Of a stretch of 64,000 bases of DNA, positions 34,215 through 44,985 are shown piece after piece. The stretch spans positions 1-64,000 of the forward strand of contig CALYLW010001075.1 of assembly GCA_944989445.1 (NCBI GenBank), written 5' to 3'. Source of the stretch: Ampullaceana balthica (taxonomy: Eukaryota > Mollusca > Gastropoda > Lymnaeidae). Made by a program: the position numbers and the translations under genes. The notes below the pieces were generated by a model that worked only from the letters and a program-made list of their open reading frames with translations, searched no databases and was not told the DNA's origin. The stretch's first letter is position 1; every line of letters begins with the position of its first letter.

Positions 34215-35390
34215 CCATCAAGTATAAAGGCTGACGCAACCAAGCCCCCGGCCTCTATCCGCCCAGATGTTAGCAGTTTGCTGTCGCCAGTGTAAATATA
34301 ATTCATAGAACCATATCTGCATCCATCATTGTATTGGAAGAGCCGGAATTATTCTTACGACCACATTCCATGTAAGTTGAACTCTAGCTTTGTTTTCCTC
34401 GTTTATGTATATATATATTTCCAACGATTATCTAAATATTAACCATTGTATAGTGCCGTGTTGAAATTACTAGAATATGTTAACCCCATGATTGCCGTAC
34501 GGGGCCACGTGCGATATTTGAATATCCCACGTCTATTTCCTAACTACATGTGATTACACGCGCTCCATCAAATAGATGGATCGAGCATATATGTGTATAA
34601 TAAATAACAATACTATATGTGTACCTCAATCCACTTACGAGGTGGCAGCAAGATAGATCTGCACCTGTAGTGGTAGAAATGAGATCCTAATTTTATTGTC
34701 ATATTAAGTAATGTATTATATATTCATTTGTTTTATGTGAATGTATTTTGATCCCCTTTTGACACCTTGCTCTGAAGGCTCGATTGCCAAAAAGATGGAT
34801 TAAACAGGCAAAATGGAGAAACTATCGATGTGTGTTTTTCTATTTTAGTCTGGCTCCTGGGCACCCGCCAGTACAGGAGACAACCCGAACTCCTGACGGC
34901 AGTCCCGACCAGACAGAAGTGTCGACAATACTTAGGACAAAGAGCTGGACCAACCGCTGTCCCAAGCACCTTGGATCCGACACTCTACATCATCCCTGCA
35001 CCTACCGACAGGACATTGAAGAGGACGACCCAGCATCTACCAGTTTTTACGTCCAACGTACAACTGAAGCCAACAAACTGCGCATGTTCTTCCTGTACAT
35101 GTACACGCACTACACGTACGGAAGCCGGCTATTCACACCTGAGCCATAGGTGAAACAGCCTACCGAGTACCAGTGAACCGAACGATCCAGCTCGTGAGAA
35201 CCTGCAGTAGCAACTACACACTCCAACACTGAAGGAGCCTAGTGTAGGGCAGAATTACCAAGTGGACCGCTTCATTGCACACAGCTGCAGAGAACAGTAC
35301 AGAAACGACCGAGGGAACACGGAGCGGGGCGAGACGACAAACGCGGACCGTGACCCCATTACATTTGAGAACCAACGCAATAAACATTAG
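34215..35390 (+). other. Gene-like segment, two putative exons
   Basis: A TATA-like AGTATAAAGGC (about 34219) is followed by a less AT-rich stretch ending in a consensus donor CAT/GTAAGT (34371/34372). A candidate acceptor TTTTCTATTTTAG ends at 34848, followed by about 540 bp of GC-richer DNA and AATAAA at 35379-35384. Two overlapping frames (34784-35149 and 34830-35153) are open in the second exon, and neither has a recognisable domain. They are rich in T, P, R and C, which frame-neutral GC-rich DNA would also give. It could be a host gene with an unrecognised product, a noncoding RNA, or part of an LTR element (GGTGGCAGCAAG at 34640 resembles post-LTR sequence in some gypsy elements). I cannot decide. 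Confidence 0.35.
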
Positions 35391-35985
35391 GTCACGTGGC
35401 ATAACCCTGATGATGATAGAGTTATGCCAGATAGGGGACACTTAATTTGTTATATCACTACTCCCATTCGGAACTAGTTTCCGCAAGTGTACAAATTGTA
35501 TAATACATTATTTTATTGTGTTACATTTTATACCCCTTTAGTCTGTTGATAATCGTATGCAAGATATCACTAAAGTTTACGTTGTGAGCGGGAAGGTGAT
35601 AAGTTAAATATTACACCCCTAGACAACTTGCCAAACATAGATATACATCTTTCTCGCCACAGCACCAAAAATGAGAAGGCTATGATCTTTTACTTAAGCT
35701 CAAGTCATGTGTTACCTAACATTGGTGCTTAAGACGATTGTAAGGTGTTATGTATATGTAACTGTTACAAGGAAATCGTAATAACTTTAATTAAAATTGA
35801 GTAAATAATTACCATAACTGTAGACGAAATAGGTATGCATACAACTCTAGCAATCTTTTACGTTAACACAGATTAGGGAACATATGAATTGCCTTTGAGT
35901 TTATTAAAAAAATTAAACAACTTTCCTGAATCATTAAATTAATTTTTCTAGCCTCTCAAATTCAGTGCAATTCAGGTTAAAGAGC
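35391..35985. other. AT-rich intergenic stretch
   Basis: Nothing recognised. Confidence 0.4.
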
Positions 35986-35989
35986 AAAG

Positions 35990-36400
35990 GGATTGAAAAT
36001 TAGCCAATGTAACTCCACTATTTAAAAAGCTGATTAACAAAAAATCATACCCTGGTAATTTTAATACTGACTAAATTACTAGTATAACCTGCAATTGTTA
36101 ATCACATAAACAAACAAAATGTCCAATACCCACATAAACACGGCAATAAATAAGACAGATCATATGCAACACAATTAAATTTTCTAGTATGTTATCTGTC
36201 AAAAAAAGAAGACAATAAAGATAAAAAAGATAATAAAATACTATTAGACTTCTCAAAAGCATTGGGAAAAAGTTCATTCCTTTAGTTTACTAAAAAAAAT
36301 TAACTTCTTTGGAATCTTAGTTCTTAAGTATAAAGTTTTATTAAGATTCGAGCATTTACCCAGACGCAGTTGCATAATTTTTGTTTAATGTATTGCTCAT
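35990..36400 (+). pseudogene. CR1/Jockey-like LINE RT relic
   Basis: In shifting plus-strand frames: LANVTPLFKK, then PGNFNTD followed by ITSITCN (family pattern NFRPISLTSITCK), then ILLDFSKALGKSS (pattern LDFSKAFDKVPH, RT motif A), then LLKKINFFGIL. The order is right for a CR1-like RT. Several stops and indels make it a dead relic, and its orientation is opposite to the LINEs at 14-23 kb. Confidence 0.65.
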
Positions 36401-37941
36401 ATGGGAAAAATCATTTTGAACTCCGCCCAAAAATGAGTGTGTATTAGAATATAATTCTATATATACGTAGACGTTTAATATGGCCCATGATGGTTTTTTT
36501 AAGCTCTATGGTTGGGAAAGATCAATTAATCAAACCGGTAGCCACATTTAGAAAAAACAATTTTTTCTTTATGGTCAAATAAGAAAAACAAAATGTAAAG
36601 GGGCACCGACGAAAAACAATAAATATAGTAAACTTTATAATCCCTATAAATGTCAATATGGATGATGATGTACATATGTGCAATGTTTGTTTTAGATCAA
36701 TCAATCCATATAAGAACATATTCGACACAAACCACAAATAAACATACTTTGTTAAGGTACTATGCAGTCAAATCATCATTGTCAAAATATGTAAAGGTAT
36801 AGTAACCTTTAGCTTTCAAAGCTGATTTATGTTATTTAAAAAAAAATATATTTAAAATAATTTTTGAGTTCCTTCACTTTTTTAAAATAGTTTTTTCTAC
36901 TTTTAGAAAAAGATGTAGAAAATAAAAATTCAAACTTATTGCATTTTTAAAAAATGTCAATTAATTTCCTACCTTAATTTAAATATATTAAATTAAAAGT
37001 TTATTTTTTTAATGAAATGAAAATTATAGCGAAGAGTTAGATTATTTCATTAGTAAAAAATAATGTTAGTTTGGGGAAATAACCTCTCTATCAGATCAAC
37101 TCTGTCTCACGTTAATGGTTCCTTCTCCGACATAATTTTCAACATGTTGAATGTTCACATTTGGAGCTACTAACGGAGGCCTGAAAATAAACGAACATAA
37201 ATTAGATTAAGTTGATTGATTTGAACGTATATTTTAAAATATATTTCAAATGTTAATTCTGTCAATTTTTAAAATGAAATGTAATATACTTTTTTTTAAA
37301 TACTCATTAAAAATAACGATATTATTATTTTTTTTTGGCCAGTTTCTAGCATCTGCTAAACTAATTTATGTATATAATTTTATAATATGTTCAAAAGTGA
37401 TTAATTTTTAAACATAGAATCACCTGCCTCAAATTTATATGTAAATTACACGGGACTGCTCTCTAAAAATCTTGAATGTCTTAGTCATTGGCATGTTTGT
37501 CATCGGTATATACTTCACATCCTCAATTGTCGTTAATTGTTAAAGATTTATTTGAAAAAGAGTTCATTATAGTTGATCGAACATAAAGAATTAAGTAAAC
37601 TTAGATAAAGCTTAGAAATCATAGCATTCCTAAAAAGGGTAGATGCAAACAATATAGTCATTCTTTGTTTAGATTCACAGTTTCTCAAACTGAACTTTAG
37701 CAAACGTAAATACTTAATTTGGTATCAGCATATTCTCCATTAATAAAACATTTCAGATAACACTCAATTAACATAAGTCATATTTTATTGATATGACGAA
37801 CATTTATAATTGGGTAAATTGTAATTTATCAATTAAAAATAATCAGTACTTTTCATTGGCTTATTTCGCTTAAATATATGAATTAAACCAAATAATGTAC
37901 AATGTCTGATAAAAAAATATGAAATGTTATTGTAAAAGCCA
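36401..37941. other. AT-rich DNA upstream of the LTR element
   Basis: No gene recognised. The minus frame 36737-36522 is AT-driven. Confidence 0.45.
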
Positions 37942-38252
37942 TGTCAGGGACATATTATAGCTAATGGGGTTTTCCCGATGTGTATGTGTTTGTACGAGTC
38001 TGTGGTGCAGTGTGGAATAGTGCGCATGGTATGGAACACCATGACGTAGCATGAGAAGATGTGACGCGTGATAGTGAACGTGACGTAGGGACGGTTGAGA
38101 GTCTATAGTCAGTTAGAGATTTGCTGTTGTTGCGTGCGGAAGGACCGTGTTGGACGTTAATAAAACTTATGTATGTTATAATGGTGTTGGAGTTACTTTG
38201 ATTTGTAGCCTGTCATTGTGGTCATTACAAGTACCCAGACAACGACGTAACA
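37942..38252 (+). repeat. 5' LTR (311 bp)
   Basis: Starts TGTCAGGGACATATTATAGC and ends AACGACGTAACA. Contains AATAAA (about 38159) and several TGACG words (ATGACGTAGC, GTGACGCGTG, GTGACGTAGG) that resemble CRE/ATF sites. These are plausible promoter elements but unproven. Confidence 0.95.
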
Positions 38253-38253
38253 T

Positions 38254-38274
38254 TGGGGGCTACCGTTCCGGGAT
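38254..38274 (+). other. Primer binding site, tRNA-Pro-like
   Basis: Directly after the LTR, TTGGGGGCT then ACCGT then TCCGGGAT. The retroviral tRNA-Pro site is TGGGGGCTCGTCCGGGAT. Both halves match, but the middle differs by insertion. Proline priming is likely, not certain. Confidence 0.6.
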
Positions 38275-38394
38275 TATTTGTTGACCGAGGCAGCAAGTAA
38301 CTCAAGGCTCCAGTAGACATTGAACGTCCTTTAAACAAGGTTAGTGTCGTAGTTCGCTCTACCGTGCTCAGTGACGAGCGTGCTGTCGGTGGCG

Positions 38395-38935
38395 TTCCAG
38401 TATTTCAACGTAGGTCTGTTCTACCCACGTCCAGAGTGGTGTAGGTGCCGTTTTAGCCCGTCAACGCAACGTGGGTCTGTTCTGTACACATCCATTGTGC
38501 AGTTGTGATGTTCCTGTAGATCAACGCATAGTGAGCCTGATCAATGCTATGTACACGTTCAATGTGCAGTTGTGATGTTCTTGTAGATCAACGCAACGTA
38601 GGCCTTGTATATCCACATCCAGTGTGAAGTGGGAGCTGTTTCTGTGAATCAACGCACCGTGGACCTGTTCTGTACACATTAAGTGTGCAGTCGTCATGTT
38701 CTTGTAGATCAACGCATTGTGGGCCTGTTCTGTACACATCCAGTGTGCAGTCGTGTTCATGTGAATCAACGCAACGTGAGACTTTATGTACACATCCAGT
38801 GTACAGTTGTGGTGTTCCCGTAGATCAACGCAACGTGGGCCTGTTCTGTACACATCCATTGTGCAGTTGTGGTGTTCCTGTGGATCAGCGAAACGCGGAT
38901 CTGATCTGTCCAGTTCCAGTGTGCTGTGGGGTAAC
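38395..38935 (+). repeat. Leader minisatellite, ~60-bp unit, about nine copies
   Basis: Units marked by GATCAACGCAACGTGGGCCT then GTTCTGTACACATCCAGTGT recur at about 38405, 38462, 38522, 38589, 38648, 38710, 38765, 38827 and 38885. Both strands show chance open frames (38521-38859 minus, 38685-39023 plus). Confidence 0.9.
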
Positions 38936-39173
38936 CGTAGTGTCCATTCATCGAGCCGTTGAACTGTTTGCTTGCCTCCTCGACTTTTTTTTGGACACTT
39001 ATGCTTTTGGTTGTTATGATTGACACTTTTATGGATGTGAATTCTGTTCTATAAACAGGCAAGTGCATATTCTCGTTTATTAAACATATAATAATTTGGT
39101 GGTTATTTGTAATTGATAAAGACGGATTAATGTGTCCCGGTACAGTGAACATAAAAATAGTAAAGAAAAAGCC

Positions 39174-41653
39174 ATGAATGGTGAGGGCACGACATTGGGA
39201 TATAATGGTTTCCCGTATTCAAAATATATAAATGAGCAGAGATTCTGGCGGGAAAAATGGAAGAAGTGCAAATAAAATGGCGGAAAGAAGGTGAAGAAAT
39301 ACAGAGACAAAACGAAGAGAGACAGAGACAACGATAGAAAAAAGATGAAAAGAAACGGGGACAATACGGAAAGAGACAGAGACAATGGCGGGAAAATGAT
39401 GAAGAGAAAGAAGACAAAAATATATAAAATATTTAAAAGTGATGACAGTGACTGTCAGGAAGTTTTGTACGGGGTAGCCAGCATTTATTGCGAAGACCCA
39501 TACTTAATAAGGGACGTTTATAGGGTGGCTGATACATCAGCTTACTGCTTTGACTATTATACATATGACAACCCCTCAAAGCCAGTTTATAGCGTAGAAT
39601 ATAATAGAGAGAACATGCTTAATCAGTTGGACGAGGACAGGGCTTGGCAGTCCACGGAAAAAGAACGTTTTAAAAGGAAAACAGTAAAACAATGTGAAGA
39701 AGATAAACGTGATATAATGAAAGGAAGTAGAGAAATACAAGAAGAAAATAGGGTCCTTAAAAACCTTGATGTCCAAAATAAAATAAAAAAATAGATGGGT
39801 TATACGACGACCTGGCGGACAGTCTTAACCTCAATGGTGCGCTAAAAATTGAGATTTTCGGTAAAGAAAGGGAACTAGCGGAACACAAAGAAAAAATAAA
39901 TGAACTGGAGTCAAAACTCTGCAAAGTTCAAAGTAAACTAACAGAGTTGGAAGAGGAAGGCAGGGAGAACAAAACAAAACTAGAGGAAACTGAAGTTGAG
40001 AAATGGGAATTAAGAATGAAAATTGTCGAAATGCACGGCCTGTTAACTCAAAATGATAAAGAAAAATCAAGCTGGCTCAAAACGATTGAAGATAAAGATG
40101 ATAAACTGGCAGAAATGGATAGGAATCTAATGATTTCAAACAAAAACACAGCAGATCTGAGTAAGGCCTTAACTGAAAGGGACGAACTATTGGAACAATT
40201 AAAGTGGGAACACACAATGAAACTAAAAGAAGCTGAAGTGGAGTCCATGAACTTGAAAATGAAAAATGCTGAAATTGAAAAAGAATATTCTAGCTTGCTA
40301 AAAATAGTAAAGGATAAAAATGATAAACTAGCAGAAATGTGTAGAAACCTAAGCATTATAAACAACAGAACACCATATTTGAGTAAGACTTTAGCTGAAA
40401 AAGATGATCTATTAGAAGAATTAAAGAAGGATCAAAGAACAAAACTAGATGAAGCTGAATTTGAATCGATAAACTTAAAACTGAAAATTAGCAATAAGGA
40501 TAAAGAATATTCGAGCTTGCTAAAAATAGTCAAGGATAAAAACGATGATCTGGCAGACATGTCTAGAAACATAGGCAATGCTAACCACATTACAGCAGAG
40601 CTGAGTAGGACGATAAAGGACAAAGATGAAGTGTTGAACAACTTACAGAGAACTCTAACAGAAAAAGAGATAGAAACCACATATATTCTAGAAAGTCTTG
40701 CTCATAGAGAAATGGAGAATTTCGAGCTAAGCCGAAACATAACACTTAATGATGAAGAAATTGCTGAATTGTGGAGAATGCTGGTAGAAAAAGAAGAAAT
40801 AATTGCTGAAATAAGTCTGAGAATAATGGAAAATGATACAATAATTGAAAGTAGTATGCAGTAAAATACTAAGTTGCTTGAGAGTGTTGCTAAAAAAGAG
40901 AAAGCGGAACATGTAGTTGAGAATAATTAAGTACTCATTGAAAAAGACGTTGAAAAGCAACACAATATTGCGCCAGAGATTAAACATGATGTGAGGCCCA
41001 CTGAAAATCAGTCAGTTTAAAGCGCCCTTGTATCAGATACAAACGTTGATCAAATGGAAGTTAACGCAGATGATTTAGAAGTTAAGGGTGAAAAGTTGGA
41101 AAATAAAGTTCAAATAGATAATGAGGTTACATTTAATAATGCTGAAGAAAATGAAGATGAAGAAACTGAATATAATAATGAGAACCTCTACATTTGGGTC
41201 GGGGAAAGATTGGCTCCTGACCCAACAGATAGCCCTGGCTGTTTACTTGACATATTGTGTGCTTATGACATTATAGACAGGACCCGTGCCACAGAGTCAC
41301 CTAGAACAGTTGACATTTCAATTTTGGGCTTTGGTTTTCTTTTTCAGTTAATGACATTGATAACTGGTTCACTCACAAAAATATGGTCGAATTTTGTGGG
41401 TGGATGTGTCATGTTTTTAAATATGTTGTTTCACGCTACGCGGACGTGTAAAGGGGTGGGTCAAGATGTAATCCTGAAATATGGAAAATGTAATAGCGAC
41501 ACCAGTTGCTATGGTAAACAAGAAAAATGGGAAGGCCTGAACAATATATACAAGGAAAGTGTTCATGAGCATCATGTAAATGATAATATGCACTTTTTAT
41601 TTTTGATGGGTGGTACAGGCAAAAGAAATATACCCCCATATGTACAACTGTGA
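39174..41653 (+). pseudogene. Coiled-coil and membrane-segment ORF carried by the LTR element
   Basis: One conceptual reading frame of about 826 codons. The ATG at 39174 is in frame with the track from 39291 but separated by TAA at 39273. Part 1 (39174-39791) is highly basic (KRDRDN-type repeats) and then has a tyrosine-rich segment around SAYCFDYYTYDN. After a -1 shift at 39785-39791 the frame continues without its own ATG into a long coiled coil (to 40864) with three repeats of about 75-80 residues, each with LLKIVKDKNDKLAEM-type cores. It then passes TAA codons at 40862, 40928 and 41018 into an acidic stretch (EENEDEETEYNNEN) and a C-terminal part with hydrophobic segments (ILGFGFLFQLMTLITGSL, FVGGCVMFLNMLF). 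No gag zinc knuckle. All nonsense codons are TAA, one change from AAA, GAA or CAA. No family recognised. Confidence 0.8.
39785..39835 (+). promoter_or_regulatory. Candidate -1 frameshift site
   Basis: A AAA AAA at 39785-39791 stands in the zero frame exactly as X XXY YYZ and is followed at once by the zero-frame TAG (39792-39794). Five bases on, GGGTTA (39797-39802) can pair with TAACCT (39826-39831), with inner pairing GAC/GTC (39806-39808 with 39822-39824). The -1 frame continues the protein for over 350 codons. An ordinary 1-base loss in an A-run is the alternative. Confidence 0.5.
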
Positions 41654-42439
41654 ATTTTTTTATTTTTGTTCTGGTTTTATGTCATGTGTATTTTTTTCTA
41701 ATGATCATGCATTTTTGCTACACATGTTTTGTTTATGTATGACGTGACTTGTGTAACATTTTAGAATCCTAGGGAATTGTATTGCTTGACATCAGCTGTT
41801 GGCATATTTTATGATGATTGAGTTTAAACTATTTTGTTGTTTGTTACCAATTATTTATGATATAATAATATACTGTTAAAGAAAAGCAGGGTAGTAGTGG
41901 TATGATATGATGTTTTTCCTATAATGTGTCTCGTGCTGGAGACAGAGAAGATATTATTACGTGAGCCAGGAGTGCTCAGTGGCTATTGATGTGTATATGT
42001 ATATATAAAGGTTTAAAGAAGAGTTATGAATAATTACAGGAGGACAATAAACGAAGAATTCTTTATCAGAAAGAATTTGTGTGAGCCGGGAGAGCTCAGT
42101 ATTGAGAATAATAATTTGTTATTATGTGAGCCAGTAGTGCTCAGTGGAAACCGATCTTTGTTGTTATGTATGGATAAGACGTTATCCCATAACTTATGCC
42201 TCGCACAGAGGACGATCAAGGAATAATTCTTTGTCAGAAAGAATTTGTTTAAGCCGGAGAGCTCAGTATTGAGAATAATAAGGTGTTTTTTACGTGTACC
42301 AGACAGGTCAGTATTATGAACGATTCAAGTAAATAATATTCTTGTTGTGAACATATTATTATGTATCTTTAAGATGCTATACATTTCAGGTTGTAGATTT
42401 AACTCCATGAGTTAAATCTAAAGTAAATGAGGGGGGATA
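41654..42439 (+). repeat. 3' internal region with GAGCCGGGAGxGCTCAG repeats
   Basis: GTGAGCC...GTGCTCAGT or GAGCTCAGT words occur near 41961, 42081, 42125, 42247 and (degenerate) 42293. The block AATTCTTTATCAGAAAGAATT plus GAGCC...CAGTATTGAGAATAATAA is duplicated at about 42055-42113 and 42226-42281. GAGC...GCTC could form short hairpins. Confidence 0.75.
42427..42437 (+). other. Polypurine tract
   Basis: ATGAGGGGGGA immediately upstream of the 3' LTR, as required for plus-strand priming. Confidence 0.85.
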
Positions 42440-42750
42440 TGTCAGGGAAATATTATAGCTAATGGGGTTTTCCCGACGTGTATGTGTTTGTACGAGTCTG
42501 TGGTGCAGTGTGGAATAGTGCGCATGGTATGGAACACCATGACGTAGCATGAGAAGATGTGACGCGTGATGGTGAACGTGACGTAGGGACGGTTGAGAGT
42601 CGATAGTCAGTTAGAGATTTGCTGTTGTTGCGTGCGGAAGGACCTTGTTGGACCTTAATAAAACTTATGTATGTTATAATGGTGTTGGAATTACTTTGAG
42701 ATGTAGCCTGTCCTTGTGGTCATTACAAGTACCCAGACAACGACGTAACA
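42440..42750 (+). repeat. 3' LTR (311 bp)
   Basis: Same length as the 5' LTR with about 10 substitutions and no indels. TG...CA ends intact. Followed by AGCCA, the target duplication. Confidence 0.95.
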
Positions 42751-42755
42751 AGCCA

Positions 42756-43570
42756 CAACAAAATTTAAAAACAAAAAATTGGAAAATAAAATATTTAATG
42801 AAAAAATTTAATTAAAACACTTTTCAGACATTTCTACCTTCACATGATACTAATATTTATCGATTTTAATGAAGTATTGAAACAATTTTTAACCACTTTT
42901 TTAATATATCATTTAGAATGGGACTGCGATAAAGCTTTTAAATAAAATACAAAATACACAAACAAACAATAATTGTGCAATGAAAACAATAATTTTAAGC
43001 TTTATTTTTAAACTAACCAGTACAATAACATAAACTAATATAAATGAAGGCATTAGTCGAAACGTCTACTGTCGTATTAACTTAAAATAAAGTTAAAATT
43101 TATTGTTTTCATTGCATAATTTCTTTTTTTGTATTTTGTATTTCATGTAGCTGTAACAAATATGTGCAGCGAATTAGTCATTTAGTCAACTATTACAATA
43201 AGGCATCACACATATTAAATGTAAATGTGTATAACGCTTGGAAGCTACATCAACTTTAATTTTGAGTTGCATATGGGAATAACATATAAATGTATTACAC
43301 CATCTTATAATTAATGTAAAATAAAGATTTCAAATTGTCTGAACTGATCAGTTTATATGTAGTGTATATTAAAAGAAAGTATACGACATTTTTATCCTTT
43401 TTATAATAAGATTACAATTAATCAACAAAGTTTAACATTAAACTTTAATGCTATTAAAATGTTATTTGAGCTTGTATTTATTTACATTAAAATTTAATTA
43501 CTTACAAATTCAATTAGAATATTTAAATCCTGACAAAAATAATTATCCTATTAAAATATATAGCCAATTC
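42756..43570. other. AT-rich DNA between the two LTR elements
   Basis: No gene. Ends in a (CA)n/(TA)n simple-sequence block (43572-43684) that generates a chance frame at 43448-43732. Confidence 0.5.
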
Positions 43571-43638
43571 AAATTATTTACACACACATTCATGCACACA
43601 ACACAGGCACACATACACACACACTCATACACACACAG

Positions 43639-43673
<35 letters not shown>

Positions 43674-43684
43674 CATATATGTAT

Positions 43685-43956
43685 TGTCAATTGAGAATCA
43701 CGAGATTGAAAACAGGGAGAGAGATCACGTGATAGGTGCGTGTTAGAAGGTGGAGAGTGGAAGAAGATGGCTGAGTGTATGAGTACCTGTATGCACCATG
43801 TGAACACTGAAACATATCATTGTATATAGTGATTTATATATTCATAGGAATGTCCAGTATTAAAGTTAATTTTATTAAGTGTCTCAATGAATCAGTGTAC
43901 GAGAGATGTTATTATTTGATAATGCCTAGTACACATATGAAAAGTGTTGTGTGACA
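43685..43956 (+). repeat. LTR A (outer 5')
   Basis: 272 bp, TGTCAATTGAG...GTGTGACA. Followed by TTTGGTGTCAGAAGTGG, the post-LTR primer-site sequence common in gypsy elements. Shares GTGATAGGTG, TGTGAACACT and CCAGTATTAAAGTT with LTR C. Confidence 0.85.
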
Positions 43957-43991
43957 TAATTTGGTGTCAGAAGTGGAATATAGGGGCTGAA

Positions 43992-44267
43992 TGTCACTTG
44001 CGAATCACGAGTTTGAAACTGAGAGAGAGATCACGTATTAGGTGCGTGTTAAAAGGTTCGAGAAAGAATAGAAGATGGCTGAATGTATTGCTTAGTGTCT
44101 CCACCATGTGAAACATCAAGTTTAATGTTGTACATAGTGATTTGTGTATTCATAGGATATTTCATTATTAAAGTTTTCGTAACATTAAGTGTTTCAAGGA
44201 ATTATTGTACGAGATATTGTATTATTTAATAATGCCTACAAACACACATGAAAAGTGATGTGTGACA
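43992..44267 (+). repeat. LTR B (inner 5')
   Basis: 276 bp, TGTCACTTGCG...GTGTGACA, then TTTGGTGTCAGAAATG. It lies only 35 bp after LTR A and is clearly diverged from it. Confidence 0.85.
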
Positions 44268-44588
44268 TTAATTTGGTGTCAGAAATGAAATTGACGCGGA
44301 CATTAAGTCAAAGCGACGAAGGTCAACGTCATGAAGATTTCAGAAAAAGTTGTTGTAAACAAAGGTAAAAGAAAACTAGCATTACGGCAGACCTATGTCA
44401 AGTTCAGATGTCAGTAGTTCAGTTATCTACATTTGTTAATGGAATAATGTAAGCCTAGACATTATTCTTAAAATTAAGATAATCATATCAAGATCGTACA
44501 GTTGACACGGCAAAGAATCATGGTGATGGTGGAATTGTTTTTTTCGTGTTGAAAAGGAAAGGTGTTAATTAAATGAAGAAAATATTGT

Positions 44589-44985
44589 CAGATCAGCTGG
44601 TTTGCATTTCCAAGATATCTTTGATTGAATTACAAGTTTCTGAGATATGGGATGTTGAAAATGTCAATAGATTTGCTGTAATTTTCTCTATATAAACTGT
44701 ATATTATTGTCATTTTTTGACCTTGAAAATTTTGACGAAGATCTTTCAAAAACGACCTGATTTTCAGATTTTTCTAGAGCACTCAGATCAGCTGGTTTGC
44801 ATTTGCAAGATATCTTGGATTGAAATATAATTTTCTGAGATATGGGTTGTTGAAAATGCAAATAGATTTGGTGTTATTTTCTCTATATAAACTATATATT
44901 ATTGTAATTTTTTGACCATGAAAATTTTGATGAAGATCTTTCAAAAACGACCTGATTTTCAGATTTTTTTAGAGCACTCAAATCT
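44589..44985 (+). repeat. Two tandem ~195-bp units in the gypsy leader
   Basis: GATCAGCTGGTTTGCATTT begins units at 44591 and 44786. Both end in ATCTTTCAAAAACGACCTGA then TTTTCAGATTTTT and AGAGCACTCA. The copies differ by scattered substitutions. Confidence 0.9.

Larger units (their letters stand above)
37942..42750 (+). mobile_element. Complete non-autonomous LTR element with coiled-coil ORF
   Basis: 4809 bp bounded by 311-bp LTRs and a 5-bp direct repeat AGCCA (37937-37941 and 42751-42755). A primer-site-like sequence follows the 5' LTR and a purine tract precedes the 3' LTR. The internal 4.19 kb has a tandem-repeat leader, one long decayed reading frame (39174-41653) and a 3' region with CTCAG repeats. 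No protease, RT, RNase H or integrase motif is found in any frame. Mobilisation would therefore need enzymes from another element. The LTRs differ at about 10 of 311 positions with no indels (roughly 3%), so insertion was fairly recent but not current. Confidence 0.95.

Noticed and set aside
38521..39023. Overlapping 112-codon frames on both strands with Cys/His-containing repeats
   Set aside because: They fall in the 60-bp minisatellite leader of the LTR element and reflect its period being divisible by three in places.
39080..39417. Minus-strand frames rich in Ser/Leu/Phe
   Set aside because: Antisense shadow of the basic A/G-rich start of the LTR-carried ORF.
39174..41653. Alternative genetic code (TAA as sense)
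   Set aside because: The rest of the window, including the ankyrin ORF, ends normally or shows no sign of reassignment, and TAA is the most probable nonsense change in AAA/GAA/CAA-rich DNA.
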